Source of the DNA: Actinomycetota bacterium
GTDB lineage: Bacteria; Actinomycetota; Acidimicrobiia; IMCC26256; JAENVU01
Assembly (NCBI GenBank): GCA_016870395.1
Contig: VGBT01000019.1
Coordinates: 1-49,742 of the forward strand
Length of the DNA: 49,742 bases
Reading direction: 5' to 3'
Within the stretch, counting starts at the first letter, position 1. Every line of letters begins with the position of its first letter. The translations under genes and the position numbers were made by a program. Below are positions 44,864-49,742 of the stretch, in pieces. The notes under the pieces are model-generated. The model ran no database searches and was not told where the DNA came from. It saw only the letters and a list, made by a program, of their open reading frames with translations.

Positions 44864-44867
44864 CGGG

Positions 44868-45218
44868 ATGCCGAGGCCGAAGAAGGGTCCCCGTCTCGGC
44901 GGCGACCCGCATCACCAGCGCCACCTGATGGCGAACCTCGCAGCCTCGCTTTTCGAGGCGGGCGCGATCACCACCACGGTGTCACGAGCGAAGGCGCTGC
45001 GGCCCTACGCCGAGAAGCTCATCACCAAGGCGAAGAAGGGCGGCTTGCACCGCCAGCGCCAGGTGGTGGCGACGATCCACGATCTCGACGCCACCCGGCT
45101 GCTGTTCGCCGAGATCGCGCCCCGCTACGCGGACCGCAACGGCGGCTACCTGCGGATCCTCAAGCTCGGCCCGCGCCCGGGCGACAACGCCCCCATGGCG
45201 CGCATCGAGCTCGTCTGA
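44868..45218 (+). CDS. rplQ: 50S ribosomal protein L17
   Basis: L17 (116 aa) near the tunnel exit. [20 protein letters not shown], then [20 protein letters not shown], and [20 protein letters not shown] are conserved. The start is the ATG at 44868, 4 bases after the rpoA stop. Confidence 0.97.
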   Translation: MPRPKKGPRLGGDPHHQRHLMANLAASLFEAGAITTTVSRAKALRPYAEKLITKAKKGGLHRQRQVVATIHDLDATRLLFAEIAPRYADRNGGYLRILKLGPRPGDNAPMARIELV

Positions 45219-45219
45219 C

Positions 45220-45272
45220 CCGTTCTCGGAACGATTCGGGCCGCCATAGGGCCTCGAACGTGCCGAGAACGG
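45220..45272 (+). terminator. Long hairpin between rplQ and truA
   Basis: CCGTTCTCGG (45220-45229) pairs perfectly with CCGAGAACGG (45263-45272). Inside, TTCGGGCC and GGCCTCGAA add a second stem with one bulge. No T-run. The 3' arm ends in the G-rich truA ribosome binding site, so the structure may both attenuate transcription and limit truA translation. Confidence 0.5.
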
Positions 45273-45285
45273 AGGGAGGGCATCC

Positions 45286-46077
45286 GTGACGCTCTTCGAC
45301 GGGGCCGACGAGGCCGGTGGCACGACCGCAGGACCCGCGGTGTGCAAGCTCGTGGTCGCGTACGACGGCGCCGGGTTCCGCGGCTTCGCGGCGCAGCCCG
45401 ACCAGCGCACGGTTGCGGGTGTGCTCGCGCACGGCATCGAGAAGGTGCTGCGTCACCCCGTGGAGCTGACGGGCGCCGGCCGCACCGACGCCGGGGTGCA
45501 CGCATGGGGTCAGGTGGTGTCCTTCGATGCGCTGCCGGGCCTCGACCCCGACCGTCTCATGGCGTCGCTGAACGCGATGCTCGGGCCCGAGGTGGTGGTG
45601 CGGGCCGCGGACCTCGTCCCCGCCGGGTTCGACGCTCGGCGCTCGGCGCACTGGCGCGAGTACCGCTACACCGTCTGCAATCGGCGGGTGGCCGATCCGT
45701 TCCTCGCCCGCACGTCGTGGCACGTCCCGGCACCGCTCGACGTTCGTGCGCTTCGGCTTGCCGCCGACCCGTTCGTCGGCGAGCACGACTTCGCGTCCTT
45801 CTGCCGCAAGGGTCCCGAGGGGACGACGACCGTCCGGCGCGTGCTGCGGTCGTCGTGGGTCGAGATCGGCGACGGGTTGCTGGTCTACGAGGTGCGTGCC
45901 ACCGCCTTCTGCCAGCAGATGGTGCGGGCGATCGTGGGGACGCTGGTCGACGTGGGGCTCGGGAGACGTCGCCCCGGCGAGATGCTCGGCATCCTGCGCG
46001 GGCGAGACCGGGACTTGGCCGGACCGCTGGCGCCGCCCGAAGGTCTCTGTCTGCGCGAGGTCGGCTATCGGCCCTAG
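45286..46077 (+). CDS. truA: tRNA pseudouridine(38-40) synthase
   Basis: TruA (263 aa) isomerises U38-40 in the tRNA anticodon stem. The catalytic Asp is D68 in GAGRTDAGVHAWGQVVSF; YRYTVCNR and MVRAIVGTLVDVGLGRR are also conserved. About 18 unconserved residues precede the fold. GTG start. Its TAG is shared, as CTAG, with the stop of the convergent methyltransferase gene. Confidence 0.95.
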   Translation: MTLFDGADEAGGTTAGPAVCKLVVAYDGAGFRGFAAQPDQRTVAGVLAHGIEKVLRHPVELTGAGRTDAGVHAWGQVVSFDALPGLDPDRLMASLNAMLGPEVVVRAADLVPAGFDARRSAHWREYRYTVCNRRVADPFLARTSWHVPAPLDVRALRLAADPFVGEHDFASFCRKGPEGTTTVRRVLRSSWVEIGDGLLVYEVRATAFCQQMVRAIVGTLVDVGLGRRRPGEMLGILRGRDRDLAGPLAPPEGLCLREVGYRP

Positions 46078-46913
46078 GCCGCCCGCTGCAGCCGGATCAT
46101 GACGTAGTTCCACTTGTACCGCTTGAGTGGGCCGATCGCGAACCGTTCGACCACCTGGCCCCAACGCCCGTACCCGGTGCGGTGCGGATAGGTGTCGATG
46201 CCCGTCGGTTCGAAGCCGTGCGCGCGTGCCAGCTCGAGGAGCTCGGGCAGTGGGAACTCGTGGGTGTGGGTGCACAGGGGGGTCAGGTACCGATTCGGAT
46301 CCTGTGCCGTTCCCCGCGCCTCGCCGGCCGAGCTCTCCCGACCACGACGAACCACGCGGTTGAGCGTCCGACGCAGCGGTGCAGGTGTGTGACGGCGCAC
46401 CGCCCGCGTGATCCGGTGCACGCGGTGCGGGAGATCGCCGAGAACGACGCCGTCGCGGTCGGTGGCCAAAAGGAGCGTCCCTCGCGGACGAAGCACCCTA
46501 CGGATCTCGTCGAGCGCCCGCCCGGGCTCGTAGAGATGCTCGATCACGTCGAGCGCGAGCACGAGGTCGAAGCTCGCCTCGCGCTGGGGGACGGCGTCCG
46601 CCGAAGCGCGAATGATCGGGATCTTCCCGCCCGTACGTTCGGCCGTGGCGTTGACCATCGACGTCGCGAAGTCGATCGCGACCACGCGAGCACCGGCCGC
46701 GTGGCACTGCCGCGAGAAGCTGCCCTCGCCGCAACCGAGGTCCAGAACGTCAAGACCGGCGAGCGGTCCGGCCAGCCTGCCGAACGTCGCGATCTTGCAG
46801 GTGCCGAGCCCGTCGTCTTACCGAGCAGCGAAGACCCGCGCGTGCTTATCCGAATAGTCATCGGGCCCGAAGCGCTCACCCGAGTCCTTGGTATGGAAGT
46901 GCAGATCCTTCAC
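46074..46913 (-). pseudogene. SAM-dependent methyltransferase interrupted by an in-frame stop
   Basis: Read through, the frame gives a normal class I methyltransferase of about 279 residues. The start is GTG at 46913 (VKDLHFHTKDSGERFG...), with motif I VLDLGCGEGSFSRQC, then VVAIDFATSMVNAT and VLALDVIEHL. Codon 32 is TAA (46818-46820), in the same frame on both sides: ...HARVFAAR, stop, DDGLGTCKIATFG.... A single TAC-to-TAA change would explain it. The SAM-binding part lies after the stop and has no good start before motif I, so without readthrough the gene is probably dead. A sequencing error is the main alternative. Confidence 0.8.
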
Positions 46914-46960
46914 AGTGCCGCGAGAGCCTAGACGGGTGGCGCGCACGGGGAGTCTGGAGC

Positions 46961-47950
46961 TCAGAAGAGCTCGATGTCGCCGAGGGTGAGGTCCCAGCGG
47001 CTCGGAGACCCTTTGGTGCCGATGGGCTTGCAGGTGAGGATCGGACCGACGCGCGGCAGCCGAACGAGCCCACCGGGCCACCATGCGGGGCCGCCGAGCG
47101 CGAGCACGTAGTCGGCCTCCGCTTCGCGCGCGACCGCGCGCACGAGCCGGCCGGCGGTGCGCCGATCCCCGGCGCGGGTGAGGAGCGCGACGAGCGCGGC
47201 CTCGCAGGCGGTGCCGCGCTGGCGGATGCGGAAGATCGCGAGGCCCTCGCGCGCGCCGCCGGGTGCGACGAGCGCGCGGTAGCCGAGCAGGGGGGTGCCG
47301 AAGCGCCACTGGAGGACGTCCGGGCGCAGGCGGGTGTGCAGGCCCGGTCGGGTCGCCTGTGCATCGAGCAGCTCTGCGAGCCCGGCCGCGTCGGCGAGCA
47401 CCTCGGCGGCGGGGCGGCCGGCGTCGCTCGGCGTGCTCCAGCGCTCGGCGGGCACCCGCGCCTTGGCGATCCGGCCCAGCCGGTACCAGTGTGCGGGGCG
47501 CACCACCGTGGGGACCTTGCCGACCACCTGCCAGCCCATCTTGAGGTACCCGGGTCGGCTCTGGTCGTTCGGCGTGTTGAACACCAGGTCCACGCCCTCG
47601 GTGGCCAGCTCGTCGAGCGCGTGCAGCGTGAGCCGGGTGAAGATCCCGCGTCCCTGGTAGTCGGGATGCGTCGCGGTGTCGACCGCGCGCACGGCGCGCA
47701 CCGTGGTCGCCGGATGCTCCGGGTCCACGAACTCCCACCGCATGAGCGTGCGGAACCCCGCGAGGCGGTCGCCGTCGCACGCGACCCAGGCCGGTGACGG
47801 GCCGAACGCGTTCTCCTCGTGCTTCCACGCGAAGAGCGCGTCGTAGCGGTCGTCGACCTCACGGCCGAGCGAGACCCGGAGCAGGTCGAGGATCGCGGCC
47901 CGGTCGCGCTCGGCGGCGCGGCGCAACGTGAGGGGTGCCGATTCGGTCAC
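46961..47950 (-). CDS. GNAT acetyltransferase, two-domain
   Basis: 329 aa. The N-terminal GNAT domain has VDTATHPDYQGRGIFTRLTL (the acetyl-CoA loop), preceded by WVACDGDRLAGFRTLM. A second half with weaker similarity includes YVLALGGPAWW. Relatives include acyltransferases that modify sugars or peptides. GTG start; it overlaps the stop of the upstream glycosyltransferase (GTGA). The operon context suggests surface-polymer modification. Confidence 0.8.
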   Translation of the reverse strand: MTESAPLTLRRAAERDRAAILDLLRVSLGREVDDRYDALFAWKHEENAFGPSPAWVACDGDRLAGFRTLMRWEFVDPEHPATTVRAVRAVDTATHPDYQGRGIFTRLTLHALDELATEGVDLVFNTPNDQSRPGYLKMGWQVVGKVPTVVRPAHWYRLGRIAKARVPAERWSTPSDAGRPAAEVLADAAGLAELLDAQATRPGLHTRLRPDVLQWRFGTPLLGYRALVAPGGAREGLAIFRIRQRGTACEAALVALLTRAGDRRTAGRLVRAVAREAEADYVLALGGPAWWPGGLVRLPRVGPILTCKPIGTKGSPSRWDLTLGDIELF

Positions 47951-49092
47951 GTCGGGCTCGGCACAGCGGCCGCGAGGTTCCGGTAGACGGCCTCGAGACG
48001 CTCGACCGTGCGGGCGATGTCGAAGTCCGCCGCGGCCGCCGTTGCCGAGGACGCCATCACGGTGCGCCGTTCCGGATCGCGGGCCAGATCGGCGATCGCG
48101 TCGGCCAACGCGGCCGGGTTGCGTGGCGGCACGAGCACGCCGCTCTCGCTGTCGACGATCGCCTCGGGAACGCCCCCGACCGCGGTGGCCACGACCGGAA
48201 GTCCGAGCGCGAGCGCCTCCATGAGCGCGACGGGCAGGCCTTCGTTGTTGGATGCAAGCACGAACCCGTCGCAGGCGCTCATCACCCGCAGCGCGTCGCT
48301 CCGCTCACCGAGGAGCACGAGTGCGTCGCCGAGCCCGAGGCGGGCGTGCTCGGCGCGGATCTCCTGCTCGAGCGGTCCCTGACCCACCGCGAGGATGCGA
48401 ACCGCCACCCCGCGGTCGACGAGGAGACGTGCCGCGGCCAGGAGGTTCGGGTAGTCCTTCTGGGCGCGCAGGTTGGCCACCGTGCCGAAGACGATCTCGT
48501 CGGCGTCCATGCCGAGCTCGGCCCGCAGCCCGGCACGGTCGGCCTGCGCGCGGGCCGCCGCGAGATCGATCCCGTGCACGAGCACCTCGGTCCGGCGAGC
48601 AAGCCGGGCCGGCAGGGTCGAGCGCACCTGCTCGGAGACGGCGAGGTCCGCGTCGTCCATCGGCATGGTGGCGCCGTTGAGCAGCCGGCTCGGCTTCGCG
48701 AAGCTCGTCCACGTGTTGTGCAGCGTGTAGACGAGCCGGGGCCGGATGCTCGCAGGCAGGGTTCGGGAGACGATGCGCCCGAACCCGGCGGGGTAGGGCG
48801 AGTGGGCGTGCAGCACGTCGACGGGTTGCGATTCGAGCAGTGCGCGCAGCCGGCGGGCCCATCGCACGTCGCGCTCGTCGCGAACGTCGAGGCAGTGCGT
48901 CGCCACGCCGTGGGCCTCGAGGTCTCCGACGAGCTGGCGCTTCCACGGCAGCAGGTAGGCACACGAGATCTCGAGGTCGGCCGCGGTGTGCGCACCTGCG
49001 GCGGCGACGAGCAGGCGTTCCGCACCTCCGGGGCCCAGACCCTTCACGAGCCAGAGGATGCGGAGCTTGCGGCGCTTCTCGAAACGGGGCAC
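47947..49092 (-). CDS. Family 4 (GT-B) glycosyltransferase
   Basis: 381 aa. WLVKGLGPGGAERLLVAAA is the N-terminal donor/acceptor loop. FGTVANLRAQKDYPNLLAAA and the E-x7-E segment NNEGLPVALMEALALGLPVV are typical of GT4. The GTG at 49092 is the most reasonable start, 9 bases after the sulfotransferase stop. No strong ribosome binding site. Donor and acceptor unknown. Confidence 0.87.
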   Translation of the reverse strand: MPRFEKRRKLRILWLVKGLGPGGAERLLVAAAGAHTAADLEISCAYLLPWKRQLVGDLEAHGVATHCLDVRDERDVRWARRLRALLESQPVDVLHAHSPYPAGFGRIVSRTLPASIRPRLVYTLHNTWTSFAKPSRLLNGATMPMDDADLAVSEQVRSTLPARLARRTEVLVHGIDLAAARAQADRAGLRAELGMDADEIVFGTVANLRAQKDYPNLLAAARLLVDRGVAVRILAVGQGPLEQEIRAEHARLGLGDALVLLGERSDALRVMSACDGFVLASNNEGLPVALMEALALGLPVVATAVGGVPEAIVDSESGVLVPPRNPAALADAIADLARDPERRTVMASSATAAAADFDIARTVERLEAVYRNLAAAVPSPT

Positions 49093-49100
49093 GGGCAGGC

Positions 49101-49742
49101 TCAGCGCTCGGCGTGGGTCCACTCGGGGAACCTGTCGAGCACACCGCGGATGATGTCGACCTCGGCCGGGCTGAGCCGCTCGCGCCACCGATCGGGTTGG
49201 TCGCGAGTCACGCGCTTCGTCACGAAGCCCTCGCCGCGGCGATCCGAGTCGTGCACGAACTGCTCGGCGTCGTCGGTCCACTCGAGGCCGAGCCGCTCGG
49301 CGAGCGTGCGGAGCTGGCGCGGCGCGTCGACGCACAGCTCCTCGTGGCGCGCCACGACCCAGTCGGGGTGGCGGGCGATCGCCTGGTGAAGCGCGGTGTT
49401 GAGGACGCCGAAGAAGAACGCCTGTTGGGCGAGCTGCGGCGCTTCTGGCCGGGGAGCCTCGACGGCCCAGGTCGTGCGAGCGTGGCGGGCGAGCGCCGCG
49501 GTCTCGCGGGGATTGCGGACGAAGTCGAGGTCGCGCCAGCTCGCCAACGTGTTGAAGGGATGACGGACGAGCACGACGACCCGGGGTGCAAAGCGCGACG
49601 CCACCCAGTCGAGGCTGCACGCGCACTGGACCGACTTCACGAGCACATGGAGGGCCGCCGGGTCGGCGGCGGGGGGCCGGGCACACGCGCTCGCGACCCG
49701 CAGGCGCATCGTGGTTCCGGCGCCGGCGCGAGCCCGCCGGCG
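49101..49742 (-). CDS. Sulfotransferase family protein, 5' end beyond window
   Basis: At least 213 codons; the frame stays open to the window edge. RAGAGTTMRLRVA just inside the edge looks like the 5'-phosphosulfate-binding loop, and VVLVRHPFNTLASWRDLDF like the 3'-phosphate-binding strand-helix of PAPS sulfotransferases. An ATG at 49709 lies inside the first motif and is not the true start. It may sulfate a glycan made by the adjacent glycosyltransferase (inference). Confidence 0.75.
   Translation of the reverse strand, partial: RRRARAGAGTTMRLRVASACARPPAADPAALHVLVKSVQCACSLDWVASRFAPRVVVLVRHPFNTLASWRDLDFVRNPRETAALARHARTTWAVEAPRPEAPQLAQQAFFFGVLNTALHQAIARHPDWVVARHEELCVDAPRQLRTLAERLGLEWTDDAEQFVHDSDRRGEGFVTKRVTRDQPDRWRERLSPAEVDIIRGVLDRFPEWTHAER

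Overview
The window is about 50 kb of chromosome from a high-GC actinobacterium. The ribosomal gene order, frequent GTG/TTG starts, ATGA/GTGA/TGATG gene overlaps and zinc-ribbon forms of S4, S14, L24 and L36 suggest a deep-branching class such as Acidimicrobiia. That placement is an inference from gene content, not from a phylogeny.

Layout. (1) 234-16050, all on +: the str/S10/spc ribosomal superoperon, fusA-tuf-rpsJ, then rplC to rplO, then secY-adk-map. rpsJ is coupled to tuf, and a roughly 300-base leader with a promoter-like site and a strong hairpin separates it from rplC. (2) 16051-41991: a roughly 26-kb cell-surface polysaccharide island inserted between map and infA, which are usually adjacent. 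It holds a membrane UDP-sugar 4,6-dehydratase, an unknown membrane protein, and an eight-gene minus-strand operon (GT-C enzyme, two GT-A-like transferases, deacetylase, GT4 enzyme, GNAT, polyprenyl-phosphate sugar-phosphate transferase, aminotransferase). A six-gene plus-strand operon follows (Wzz/BY-kinase, PqqD-like protein, nucleotidyltransferase, Wzy-like membrane protein, HprK-like kinase, PqqD fused to a degenerate HprK-like domain). The island ends with a minus-strand pair (Tat-exported protein, UDP-sugar dehydrogenase), secreted or anchored proteins, and a lone rfbA. (3) 42040-46077, all on +: the alpha-operon resumes (infA-rpmJ-rpsM-rpsK-rpsD-rpoA-rplQ-truA). (4) 46074-49742, all on -: a second group of surface-polymer-type genes (a methyltransferase broken by an in-frame stop, a GNAT, a GT4 enzyme and a sulfotransferase running off the window).

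How the island could work (inference). The dehydratase, aminotransferase and GNAT could make a 4-acetamido-4,6-dideoxy UDP-HexNAc of bacillosamine type. The WecA-like enzyme would load a sugar phosphate on a polyprenyl carrier, the glycosyltransferases extend it, the Wzy-like protein polymerises, and the Wzz/BY-kinase controls chain length. The PqqD/nucleotidyltransferase/HprK-like cassette in the same operon resembles peptide-tailoring modules of lasso-peptide and HPr-rel-A-type loci, but no lasso cyclase, B-protease or precursor is visible. It is the best candidate here for an undescribed system.

Other notable points are a structured intergenic repeat with a covarying stem (before fusA and after map), a methionine aminopeptidase lacking 31 residues between two metal ligands, infA with GTA where its start codon should be, a possible 28-codon gene bridging rplN and rplX, and acidic tails on L22 and S3.
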